From Pascua guehoae (taxonomy: Eukaryota; Basidiomycota; Tremellomycetes; Trichosporonales; Trichosporonaceae), in the NCBI GenBank assembly GCA_001600415.1, contig BCJX01000005.1, positions 228,268 through 292,267 of the forward strand: DNA of 64,000 nucleotides, in the 5' to 3' direction. The position numbers and the translations under genes are program-made. The notes under the pieces are model-generated. The model searched no databases. It was not told the DNA's origin and was given only the letters and a program-made list of their open reading frames with translations. Each line of letters begins with the position of its first letter. Position 1 is the stretch's first letter. This document shows positions 46,540-56,929 of this stretch, one piece after another.

Positions 46540-49358
46540 CGTGCATGAGGACAGAGGCGAAAAACAAAAATGTTCCAGGACTATGACGTGAGCTGTGAGA
46601 AGAGATCAAGGCCAGGACGAGGTCGTGCGCGCGGTGAAATCTGTGTCCGAGTGTTTGTTCAATAGAGTCGGGTATCGTGTACGTACATGCAAACAACATG
46701 CAACGAGTGCTGTGACTGTGAACGTGACCGAGTGGGTGCATGCAAAAGTCGGGCACGGGTGGTCTGGTGGTCTGTGAGCTCGCCAAAGTGCAGAGATAAG
46801 AGCAACCAAGCGATTGGACGAGCACCGCGTCCAAGCGCACCATGGCAGAGAGGAACGGGGAGAAATTCGTCAACAGAATCAAGAATGACGATGGGGGTAC
46901 CCATTTGTATTCGCCCCCGTGACAAAGTCTACGAGCGCTACAAATCACCTTGTGACACTTGGATGCGATTCCCCCTCCGTGACGCTGCAAACCCGCCAAA
47001 CCGTCCGTGACGCGGCGAACCGGTGCCACACCGTGACTCTGCCAACCCGTGCCAAACCTCCGTGACTCTTCATCTGGATACCTAGGATGTATCATGCCCC
47101 GACTGACACCCGGCCAGCACGAGCCGTTGGCACAGTGCGAGCGTCCAAACGCTCAAGAAGCTAGCGGCCGTGGTTTGACTTTCGGCCGTGTCCACAGATC
47201 CACAGTCGACAAAGCAGACACTGCCACAGATCGACGGCAGGACCACGCATTGCACGCAGTGCACCCAGCCCGCCATTTACCGTAAGACCTGGCCGGGTGC
47301 GGGGTGCGGGTGCAACTGCAAGCCGCCCCGCCCCACCCTTGGCACACGTCGTCGCCAATCGCGCCAATCTGGTGTACGGTGTAGGTGTGCCGTGTGCCCC
47401 GCATGTGCAGTGTGCAGGTGTGCAGGTACATATGCAGGTGTGCCGGTGTGCCGTGTGCCAGTATGTAGATGCAGTGATGCCGGTGAGTGGTACGTGCACG
47501 AGTCCTTTTGACCGGTTGGCCCAGAGTAACAGTAACGGTCCCAGAGCCTCGTGCACAGGTATCATAGGTGCCAGGCATGCCAGGGGAAAGCACAGTTCGG
47601 CATTTGCTTATCTCTCCCACCATCTACATCTGTCATTCTTCAGGTGCACGGGTGCACAGATGGCCTGATTTGTACTGTTCTCTATCTATGCTTTTCACTG
47701 TACTCAGTGTTGTACACTGAGTCACTGACCGCTGCCCGCTGACCACTAACGCTGACGCTCCAGTCCGTCCCACTGTGACCGGCGCGTTCTGATCCGTAGA
47801 GAGTCGGCCGTGGATTGTCCGCAGTGGGCGGTGATCCGTGATACCTGACTCGTCCGTCCCCACTTGCCTCGCTCGTTGCTTCCCTCGTTGCTTCCCTCGT
47901 TCCCTTCCTTTGTCACGCGACGTGCACATTACGGCCCACTAATGACAATCCTCACACAAGAGGGGAAGAGAGGGAGAGGGAGGGGGGGAGAGGTAAAAAG
48001 GTACCTGTGTTGCATGCGGCGTATCGCGTATATAAAGGTCGGCGACGGGGAAAACTTGTCTTCCTTGCAAGCTGCTAGCTGCTAGCTGTTGAGCGTACCG
48101 CGACATCAACTCTCACCACCTGCACCGCCATTGTCAACTAGTCGCCACCCGGACAGAGTGCAGACTGCCCACCCGAGTCCCAACGCGCCCAACGCATACC
48201 ACACCCACGTGCCCAGCCATACCCCGCACGACACCCCGCTACACCCAAACACCCACACCACACATCACCACGTTGCCCGCACGACACGGTACCGACCGTG
48301 CCTCCCATCGGAACCCCTCTGACTCGCCGGCCCCACACTCCGACCTCGCGCTGGGCCATGGGCTTGTTTTTCTGGCGCCGCAGGGCTCAGTGTCCGTTTG
48401 GCGAGGTGGTGAGTGTGTGTTGCTCTGGTGTGTGCGTGTGGTTGCGTGGCTGTGGTGGTGTTGGGCCATGTTGGGGGTTTGGGGTGTTGGTGTGTCGCAT
48501 GTCGCGTGCGTTGTAGGTCGCGTACTGTGTACCGTATATCAGGTACTGGGTACCGTGGACCGCATACCGTATACCGTGTACCGTATACCCCGTACTGGCT
48601 ACCGCGTACGGTGCACCGTACACCGTGTACCCGGGCACTGTCGGTGTGCAGTGTACCAAGTGCCATGCTGCATGTTGCATGCCGTGCGCAAGCTACAGGC
48701 TGCACGCTGCACCCCGCGCGCGCGATCACGTACTCCGCCGTGCATACTGTCCTGGTGCGACGAGGACAGCACAGTGTGGCCAGTGTGACGAGCGTGGCGA
48801 GTGTGGGTCATGGTCACTCCCGGCTGTCACGTTGCGGGGCAGAGTGTGCACACGGCCGTTGGCCGTTGGCGGTCAATGCTGCCAATGCTGCCGCTGGCCG
48901 CTGGGGCTGTCACGCACACGACTGTGCGGTTCACGCAGATTGCCAGATTGCCAGATTGCCAGATATGCGGAATCCACTGCGTGCCGTGATCGTGCCCAAC
49001 GTTGCTCCCAACGAGCTGTTTAATGCTGAGCATGGGCTGCGGGCATGCGGCGGGCTACATGGCAGTGGGCGCAGAATTCAGAACAGCAGAACCACGAGTG
49101 TGGCGCCCTTCCGTGTGGCACCGCTCTTGGCCTGCACTCGCTTCTCACATTACGCGCTTCACACATTACTCGCTCCACACATTACTCGCTTCACACATTG
49201 CCTTTGGTCATTTGCTCCAGGTTTCTGCTCCAGGTTGCTGACCTGGGCATGCATGATCAGACCCCAAAGTCATCTAGTCACCTAGTCGCCTAGTCACCAT
49301 CGACCGAGTCTGCTGATCCCGCTCGCTGATCCGCTGACACCAGCCGCGCGTGCCGTCC
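46540..49358. other. Repeat-rich intergenic region
   Basis: It contains several families of short degenerate tandem repeats. CCGTGACTCT/GCCAA units occur near 46960-47070, GTGCAGGTGTGC units near 47395-47465, TACCGTATACCGTG units near 48525-48625, GCCAGATT three times at about 48940-48963, and CACACATTACTCGCT units near 49150-49200. A TATA-like TATATAAAGG occurs at 48029-48038, followed by a pyrimidine-rich stretch and a first ATG at 48356 whose short frame meets a GTGAGT donor. A split gene running into the next feature is possible but unproven. Confidence 0.5.
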
Positions 49359-50098
49359 ATGTCGTCTGTCTCCGCCGTCGTGCGCGCGCTCGGTAACGGG
49401 ACTTGTCCTATGAGTATCGCTTCGCCAACCGGCATGCCAACCGGCACTCCCACGAGCTCTATGGCATCCACTCCAGCATCTACGGCATCTACCCCAACCA
49501 GTACTGCGACCAGCACGCCAACCAGCACGGCCCCCGCCACCCCGACCACCACACCAACCAGCATCCCACCGCCCACACCGCCCACAACCCCGACAACACC
49601 GACAACCCCCNNNNNNNNNNNNNNNNNNNNNNNNNNNNNNNNNNNNNNNNNNNNNNNNNNNNNNNNNNNNNNNNNNNNNNNNNNNNNNNNNNNNNNNNNN
49701 NNNNNNNNNNNNNNNNNNNNNNNNNNNNNNNNNNNNNNNNNNNNNNNNNNNNNNNNNNNNNNNNNNNNNNNNNNNNNNNNNNNNNNNNNNNNNNNNNNCC
49801 CCGCCTCGCCCACACCTACGCCATCATCCACTCATACGCCCGCACAAAACAGCGCCGCGGCGCGTCCAAGCGCGACGTGGCCCTCAAGCTCGCCGCGCTC
49901 GAAGTACATCTCTTGCGCGCGCACGACCCGGGCCTCGTCGCCGTCTTTGCCGCCGTGCGGGATTCGCTCGGGATTGCGAGTGAGGAGGATGGGGACGAGG
50001 TGTTGCCGGTGTATGATGGGGATGCTGTGCCCGAGTATAGCCCGGGGTTGCCGGGGGGGATGCCGCCGGCGTATGTCGAGGTGGGGAAGCGGGGGTAG
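49359..50098 (+). CDS. Thr/Pro-rich protein interrupted by assembly gap (probable membrane protein)
   Basis: No family is recognised, and the model is broken by a 188-N gap at 49611-49798 of unknown real length. Before the gap, the frame from ATG 49359 is Thr/Ser/Pro-rich and mucin-like, ending PTPPTTPTTPTTP. After the gap, the best frame is a different phase: it reads RLAHTYAIIHSYARTKQRRG, then a charged segment, and ends LPGGMPPAYVEVGKRG before TAG at 50096-50098. The second part, with its PPAY motif, resembles the cytosolic tail of fungal single-pass surface proteins. No signal peptide is visible at this ATG; an upstream exon may supply it. The two parts may not belong to one gene. Confidence 0.4.
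49611..49798. other. Assembly gap (188 N) in a Thr/Pro repeat
   Basis: The flanks are ACAACCCC-type repeat on the left and CCC on the right, so the gap probably hides more of the coding repeat. Confidence 0.95.
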
Positions 50099-50589
50099 GG
50101 TGTGTGTGTTGGAGGGCGGGGGGCGGGAGGGTGTGGGTGTGGGTGGAGTGTGGGAGGGAGGTTAGCTGGAGGTTAGCTGGAGGTTAGGCTAGCGTCATAA
50201 AAGGACACGCATCGTCACTGCACTGCACAACTCGAGAGCGCTCGTCTTGGTAGATGACAGGTTGTATAACATGATACTGTATGGAGATACAGGGTGCGGG
50301 ATACAATGGATGCACATGGCAGCGCTGGAGGTCAGAGCTGGAGGTCTCTTGAGCCCCCCGCTTCGGGGACTCGTTCTCTTCTGCCCATTCGAGGACATCT
50401 TTCTTTCTCCTCCTCCTTCTCTCGAGGACATCTTTCTTTCTCTCCCTCTTTCTCTCTCACTCACTCTCTCTCGGCTCCTTCTCTCCATCTCCCTCCCCCT
50501 CCCCCTCCCTCTCTCCCTCTCTCCCTCTGTTTCTCCCGGCTTTAACCCCCCCCGCACATCGCCCAGCTCTTAACCCCCCGCACTTCCCC
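50099..50589. other. Convergent 3' flank with CT-rich tract
   Basis: This lies between the gap-broken gene and the ATOS-like gene, which converge here. A polypyrimidine tract with CTCTCC and TTTCTCTC repeats spans about 50395-50535. No gene is seen. Confidence 0.6.
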
Positions 50590-52303
50590 CTACTCCCGCC
50601 CCACATCCAACGCTCTCAACTTTTCACTCAACTCGCGCTCAATCTTGCTACTCCGCCTCGCCTTGCGGCGCGCCTCGCGCGCCTCGCGCGTGGCCGTCTT
50701 GCTCGGCGTCGCGGGCGCGGGCGCGGGGCTCGCGGCCCGCTCGTCGCCGGGGGCAAACGCGCTCAGGAGCGAGCGGGGCGGGGGCGCCGAGACGGCCTCG
50801 GGTGCGGGTGTGGCTGGGCGCGAGGGCGTGGGCGTGGGTGTAAACCCTCGGATCGTGGCGGTGCGGGCGAGGTACTTTTTGCGGACGCGCGTCCACTCGT
50901 CTGCGCGGGGGGATGGGGATGCGGGGGATACTGGCGGCTGGGACGCGGGGTGGTGCGGCGCGGGGAATGGAGATGTCAATGGGGATGTGGACTGGGCCAA
51001 TGGCGACGACGACGGGGTCGCGGACGCGGGGGGCACGACCTCGTCCGTCCGCTCGACGCGGGTTTCGGCCGTATCGGGCCGGCTGGTAAATACGAGCTTG
51101 AGTGTGCGGGCGACATAGTATGCGGCGCCTGGGGGCTCGTCGGGCGGCGCGGGCGCGCACACAAACTGGAGCTGGACGGCGTAGCGGAGCGACTCGCGGC
51201 GTGGTGTTGGCGTCTCGGGAGAGGCGGGCGAGGCGGGCGACTTGCCTGCACCCCCAGGTAGGGGTGTGGGGCACGACTGCGTGCTCCCGGGGGACACGAC
51301 GTAGGTCCGCTCGCGCGCAAGGAGGCGGCCGCCGAGGGGCAGCTCGCGCAGGTCGTACGGCAGGACGTACGCCTTGACTGCCGACGAGGGCGTCTTGACA
51401 ATAATCTGCAGCTGGCCGACGGGCGGGACGCGGTAGCCTGGGTAATGTGGCGGCGGGGTCGTGGGCGCAGCGACGGGGAATGCCGTGCTGGACGCGGCAC
51501 TGGAGCTGGACGACGTCTTGAGGGACACGCCGGGGGACGTGGACAGGGACGAGCCCGAGCCAGAGGACCCAGAGGTGGACGTGGCAGTTGCCGACACTGG
51601 GGTAGACGCAGTGTCAGATGTCGAGGTAGACGCCGACGCAGTGTCAGATGTCGAGGCAGACGCCGACGCAGTTGTCGAGGCAGACACCGTGCTATCGCCC
51701 TGGCTCGTCCCGCCGTACGCAGAAAAGAACCACCCCTCGAGGTCGACATCAGCGACCCATGGCGTATGCGACGCACCCGCACTCGCACCGCCACCGCCGC
51801 CAGCGAGGTCGTAATACGTCGCGACAAACGGCACCGTCAGGGGCGCAGGCGCGCGGAGGGCCGCGGGACACCGCCCCGTCGCGACCGCCTTGAGGTAGAG
51901 GGCAAAGCTGTCGGCGGCCGTGTGGGGTGCGTGCTGGCTCATGCGGGCGTGCAGGAGCGACAGGGGGTAGCTCCCGAGCAGAGGATGCGAGCGCGACAGG
52001 GAGCTGGGGGATGGGGACGGGTTGGGGTTGGGGTTTGGGGTTGGGGTCGCCGTCGTCGGCGAGACGGTCACGGATAATGGCGAGGGGGCGAGGATACTGC
52101 TCGCCCGCCGGGCGCGGGGGATAGGCACGGCGGGTCCAGGTCCCCGTGACGGGGGCGAGCTCGTTGCTGTCGACGGCTTGCTCTTTGCATTGTGCGGGGG
52201 TTTGGAGAGCGGCGACGAGCGGAGAGGCGGCGCTGGGGGTTAGTCGGTGGAGAGCACGACGGGACGTACACGCATACCCCGGTGGGGTGAGGACGATGGT
52301 CAT
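50590..52303 (-). CDS. ATOS (FAM214/Chromosome_seg) domain protein
   Basis: Predicted 558 residues, two exons (52303-52270 and 52232-50590) joined across a 37-nt intron. The start is MTIVLTPPGYA, then a Ser/Pro linker. Two blocks identify the family. The first is SLLHARMSQHAPHTAADSFA to LTVPFVATYYDL, the N-terminal Atos block. The second is VGQLQIIVKTPSSAVKAYVL then PYDLRELPLGGRLLARERTY, the C-terminal Atos block. Between them is a long Ser/Thr/Ala insert (SASTSDTAS repeats), and after them a basic helix (REAREARRKARRSSKIEREL). In animals Atos proteins are nuclear transcription regulators, and fungal relatives have been linked to meiosis and chromosome segregation. The role here is inferred from the family only. 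The motif match is strong, recognised by eye. Confidence 0.8.
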
Positions 52304-53475
52304 GGTGAGCTTCCGCTGGCCTCGGCGCCGGCCAGGGACGTAGGTGGGTGGGGCCGGGTAGCTGTAGGTAGTGGTCGCTAGGTCGCTACTCTATTCGCGA
52401 TGACAGGGGAAAAGCTGGTCGGTGACGGTCAATGAGATGGGCGATACACGCATGTCGATGTGGAGAGAGACGAGAAAAGAGATGGGAAAAGTGTACGAGG
52501 GTCAAGATCTTGGTCGACAGGGGTAATCTTGATATCGACTCGGATGGTGGTGCTGGCTGACTTGAAAGGCGGGGGGGGTGGCGTTCGAAACAAGGCTCGG
52601 GCTACGTCACGCCATTCAAACAGTAGTGTCACCCTCTCAACCCCTCCTTGCCCTTGTTGACACGTCAATTCCTTGCATAGACTACCTCTTTAGTCCTCAT
52701 TCTCACACAGTCCCAACCTCGGACCACAAGCTCTACTCCTTGTCTGTCTGCTCATTCCGTTCTGCATAGCTCGACATGTGGTAGATGCCGGTGACGACGA
52801 GGAATACTGGATAGCAGGCGGCGCTATGTTGGGTTGTGGGGCGAGGATTGTGTGGTCATAGCACGGGTCGGTCCCTGTGAGCAAAAGGAAGGTGGCGACG
52901 ACGGTGGCAAAAGATCAATCGGGATCCATCGGCAATGGCCGATCACACCCCATTGGCTGGATGCTTAGGCCCCCCATGGTGGGCTTGTGGTGGGCAATGG
53001 GCACATGCTACACGGCTCGTGCGACAGAGACGATGGGACAAGCAGTCACGCACAGGATCATCCAGGACGGAGCAGGTGCTCGCCTGTCGATTCTGCGTCA
53101 GCCTACACCAGGGTGGACACGCTGCAATGGCGACAGGGAGCACAGGGCGTACTTATACCAGACTCGAAGAGACAAGTCGGAAGTGATTTTGGCTCCACGC
53201 CACCATTTGCTCACTGCACATGTGGCCTTTGCCCCCATCTCCCCTAGGCCATCAACTCTGAACACTGCGCCCGACTTGGGCGCACGCTGTTCTCGACTCA
53301 TAGGGTGACCGGAAGCAAACCTTCCTGGATCAAATTTGTGCACGACTCGGTCTATGGTGCTTCGCTCCAGAGATTGCGCCACACAGGGGGTGACAACACT
53401 CGACACCAAGCCTCACTTCCACCACCTTCCTCGCCTTGCAAAAAGAGTTAGTTGCGAAGGAACTGAATCCTCTAT
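52304..53475. other. Intergenic, no gene seen
   Basis: The ATOS-like gene's promoter side and then the tRNA-Leu 3' flank. Frames such as 52877-53308 have no recognisable content. Confidence 0.5.
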
Positions 53476-53563
53476 TGACAAGAGTGGGATTTGAACCCAC
53501 GCCCGAAGACTGCGACGGTTGATAACCTGAACACAGCGCCTTAGACCACTCGGCCATCTTGCC
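53476..53563 (-). tRNA. tRNA-Leu (anticodon CAG) with 10-nt intron
   Basis: The minus-strand acceptor GGCAAGA/TCTTGTC is followed by the D-arm GGCCGAGTGGTCTAAGGC, typical of leucine tRNAs. The anticodon stem CTGTG/CGCAG encloses TTCAGG, giving CAG, and a 10-nt intron follows. A long variable arm and the T-loop TTCAAAT are present. Confidence 0.93.
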
Positions 53564-53860
53564 CGTACGATGGCGTTGACGACGCGACGTGCCCTGCCGT
53601 CGCCCACCACCAAACACATCGCCAAATGCACTGTCAAACGCACCAGAAAGCGCACCACAATCAAACGCACCACCCAGACGGCGTACAAGAAACAAACGGA
53701 CCAAATGACCACGACATCAAGCGCCACGACATTTTGCGTTGACAACACGGGCCAACGGTGCACGTCTCGGCCTTGTGACGCCCAGTGGCGCTCTCTCTCT
53801 CGACTGCATGCCCACATGCCTAGAGGGCAGATGGCCCCAGGAGCCAAAAGAGAAGCGATA

Positions 53861-53951
53861 AGCCCATTATGGGGCTCGAACCCATGACATTTTGATCTGT
53901 TACACGCGTGGTGGTAAGAGTCAAACTATCTACCGACTGATATAAACGGGC
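53861..53951 (-). tRNA. tRNA-Lys (anticodon CTT), copy 1, 18-nt intron
   Basis: The minus-strand acceptor GCCCGTT/AATGGGC, D-arm TATC/GATA, anticodon stem TTTGA/TCAAA around CTCTTA, and T-arm ATGGG/CCCAT all fit tRNA-Lys. Discriminator U matches the yeast tRNA-Lys(CTT) gene. The 18-nt intron differs in sequence from that of copy 2. Confidence 0.93.
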
Positions 53952-54381
53952 CAGTCAACATTTGGTAATGGCCCGAGGCATTGTTGGAATGCGACTCTGG
54001 CCGCTCAACAGCATCGAAACCCTTTTGCTATACGGTAAAAAATCCAACATGTGCCGCCGTCCGAACAATGGCATGGCCCGAATATGATGCACTCGCTATG
54101 ACAGTGCGTGAGCACTCCACTCCTCTTTGCCCCCGTTTGGGATCCGGGCTCACGGGGCAACACTGTGCCAAGGCGAAACTGCCGAAGGCTAGAATGTCAC
54201 ACTCGCCTGGCTGTGAAACGTGCGACAAGTCACTGCAGAGGACTATGCGACATATGCGATGCTCTTGGCACGTACCCTGTGTCTGGTAGTATCAGGCATA
54301 CCCATCTGAGCGGCTCACGGCGCTAGGGCCCCCGAGGCGTGCCAGACTACAACCCCAATAACCACCAACAAGCGTTGGCCT
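53952..54381. other. Spacer between divergent tRNA-Lys genes
   Basis: A 430-base spacer that must hold the 5' flanks of both tRNA genes. No gene is seen. Confidence 0.7.
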
Positions 54382-54473
54382 GCCCGTTTATATCAGTCGG
54401 TAGATAGTTTGACTCTTACTACCATTGTGTGTAAGCAATCAAAATGTCATGGGTTCGAGCCCCATAATGGGCT
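54382..54473 (+). tRNA. tRNA-Lys (anticodon CTT), copy 2, 19-nt intron
   Basis: Its mature sequence is identical to copy 1 in acceptor, D-, anticodon and T-arms, on the opposite strand. The intron (19 nt, starting CTACCATTG) has diverged from that of copy 1. Confidence 0.93.
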
Positions 54474-55164
54474 TTCATTTTTGTTCTGCGCAGCCTTGGG
54501 TCCACCCACGCCTTAGACGGTCTGTGGTAGGGTATGGCGAGGCGAGGAGGTGCTGTGGGAGACTCAAGTCTCGAGCAGCAAGCGGTGTACTCGCAAGAGC
54601 TGCACTCGCAAGTGATGTGCTCTTAGTTTTCGAATAATGAAAAGGCTACTCTGCGCGGCTGTGGCCAATGCATATTCGCTGATGTGCAACTAATAAACGG
54701 TCATAAAGCCTGATATGATTGTCGGTCAGTACGTATATGAAGTGCGGATCGGTTACAGTCACTGGTGTTGCCAGGGGAAAACACATTATCGTTCTCAAAA
54801 TGATTTTGAACAGAGGTGTTGCATTATCCTCCACGCGAGAAACACACTGCCTCGCTAATACGGTTTTGTTCTCGACCGTATTGTGGTTTTCGGCCTGCCC
54901 ATCCCAGTTGCATGTTGCAGCACACACCATGGACGGGGCGATCGCGAACCAAGTAATTGAAGACTACGTGGGGCATAACCTCAAAGAATACTCCCCGCTT
55001 ATGAAGCGAAAGCACCGAGTTGCCTCCTCGGTTATTTAGGGGATGCCTTTGGGCACATAACGACACGGCTTCATCGTGTCTTACATTGTCCTGGAACAAA
55101 GGAGCATGTAATAATTCTTTATTCAAGGTGCCACAGGTCCTTCCAGACCACCGGCACTTCAATT

Positions 55165-55222
55165 GCCAGACGCTCCCTTTTGTCCAGACGTTCCCTTTTG
55201 CCCAGGCGTTCCCTTTTGTCCA
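55165..55222. repeat. 18-base tandem repeat, about three units
   Basis: Three imperfect copies of CCAGACGTTCCCTTTTGT run head to tail, differing at one or two positions. Confidence 0.8.
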
Positions 55223-55930
55223 GTTTTTTGGTGCTTATCGGCCGTTGACAATTTTGTTGTGCTACTCATTCTGCCCTTTTTAAAACTCGCTACGTTCTGA
55301 TGCAGACCTATCAACTTCTAAGAACTTGGATGCCTTGGTATACGAGACCGGAACGTATTGAGACTGACTCGTTGAGCTCGGTCTCGCGCGACGTCGAGCA
55401 TGGACTCTCTCTACATCAATCCAATGGTACGCGTAAGAAGCGGGGGTAACTTGTATCCCATCGTTCTCAGTGCAATTGTACTCGACGGCGAACCTGCAGG
55501 TTGCAAGTGCGTCGCGATGGTGATCCCCTCGTGCTTTTCATGCCCTGCATTTGCTGTACCCGGCCCTGCAATGGCGCTGTGCGCGCGACCAAGCTCAGTC
55601 TCACTACTTTCGGGTAGCACTTGTACACTAGCTCAAGGGTGCTCTGGGATCATGGTCGATGCCTCGTTACTGCAGCGTGACTGAGCGAACAAAAGAGTAG
55701 AGATCGCGACGTACCGTATGCCATCTGGGTCAAGAATTATAGTAGACGCAACCGGGCACCCACCTGCAACAATGGGGCTACATTCTCCCCATGTTGCCTT
55801 GAGACTATTGTCCAGAATCTGACAAAAAACACTCGTAAAGGGCACAGGGCGACACTGTCTCGCTCTGCCAAGCCTATAATCCCAGCAGAGGCGAAGAGAT
55901 GCACGCCTCGGCATTCCTGCCCCCCACGGG

Positions 55931-56033
55931 CCTTTTTGCCCGATCCTGTCCTTTTGTGCTACACGAGCCTTTTTGCCCGATCCTGTCCTTTTGCGCTACA
56001 CGAGCCTTTTTGCCCGATTCTGTCCTTTTGTAC
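55931..56033. repeat. 37-base tandem repeat, about 2.8 units
   Basis: Units begin at 55931, 55968 and 56005 with CCTTTTTGCCCGATCCTGTC and continue CTTTTGTGCTACACGAG. The third unit diverges at its end. The CCTTTTG core recurs in the 18-base array 700 bases to the left. Confidence 0.85.
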
Positions 56034-56929
56034 TGTTGTGTTATTGTGAAGCACTCGCGCTCTTGTGTGGCGCACCACGTGCTCCTCGGTGCGGAGACGG
56101 ACCCCCAAAAAGGCAGCTCGGCGGACAGTTGGCGTCCCTCCCCACTTGTCATGGATACGAAACGTGACGCCACGCGTGGCGCTGCCGCCCACTGTCTCGG
56201 ATTGGGTGGGGTCACGTACAGAGTATCTGGTTCAGCATCGTGCATGCGTGTCTGCATGGGCATATCTGCATATCTCTAGCGCTCGTTGGCTTGTTATCTC
56301 CCGAGGCTAAAGAGCATGGATCGATGGAAGCACGTTCCATGTCGTCACCCATGCGCCCCTGCGTCATACGATCGAGCCGTGTGCACGCGTGCAACCGTGC
56401 GAACATGAGACGACCCATGCACAGCCTCGGCGGTCGGCGACGCGGTTCGGCGCGCGTAGCGCTCGGCAGCTGTTCGGATGCAACTTTTTCCATGCGTTCA
56501 GTGGCGTGCATCGCCCGCAGTGCCCGCAGCAGCGCCAAGACATGGGTTTTCCCACTGTACGAGGCGAGTGACGTCGCCGTCCTACCCGACGGGCTCGTTT
56601 TGCCATGTGGCGTTCCTGAAATTGGAAAGACGCTCTTTGTCTGTGATAGCCCTGCCAGGATGAGCGGCGGCGGCATGGGATAAGCCTCGTGCACGATAAC
56701 TTTGAAGGCAAAGACAAAATGCATGGCAACGCACAACTCGTAACGCGATTCTGCATTCGCTTTTGCACACATCACAACTCGCCACCACTTACACGTTGTT
56801 GGACACTTCCACCACCACGACGACGACGACGACTCGCAGCGTAGTCTACCACGCCCGACCTCGCTGCCTCGCTACTACTCGTCCGCCACCCAACCGGCCT
56901 CCCCCTCCCCCCCCGCCTCCCACGCGACG

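Larger units (their letters stand above)
54474..56929. other. Intergenic with two small tandem arrays
   Basis: Lower-GC DNA, with no recognisable gene. A frame at 54740-55039 starting MKCGSVTVTGVARGKH has no domain. Tandem repeats at 55165-55222 and 55931-56033 are listed separately. The last 100 bases before 56930 are C-rich leader of the DUF1996 gene. Confidence 0.5.

Noticed and set aside
49403..49610. His/Asn-rich frame (YEYRFANRHANRHSHE) before the gap
   Set aside because: This is an alternative phase of a Thr/Pro-coding tandem repeat, with an in-frame TAA just upstream and no ATG. The Thr/Pro frame is more natural, though the case is not closed.
54719..55039. 106-codon plus-strand frame
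   Set aside because: It begins at TTG, has no domain and sits in non-coding DNA; it may be chance.
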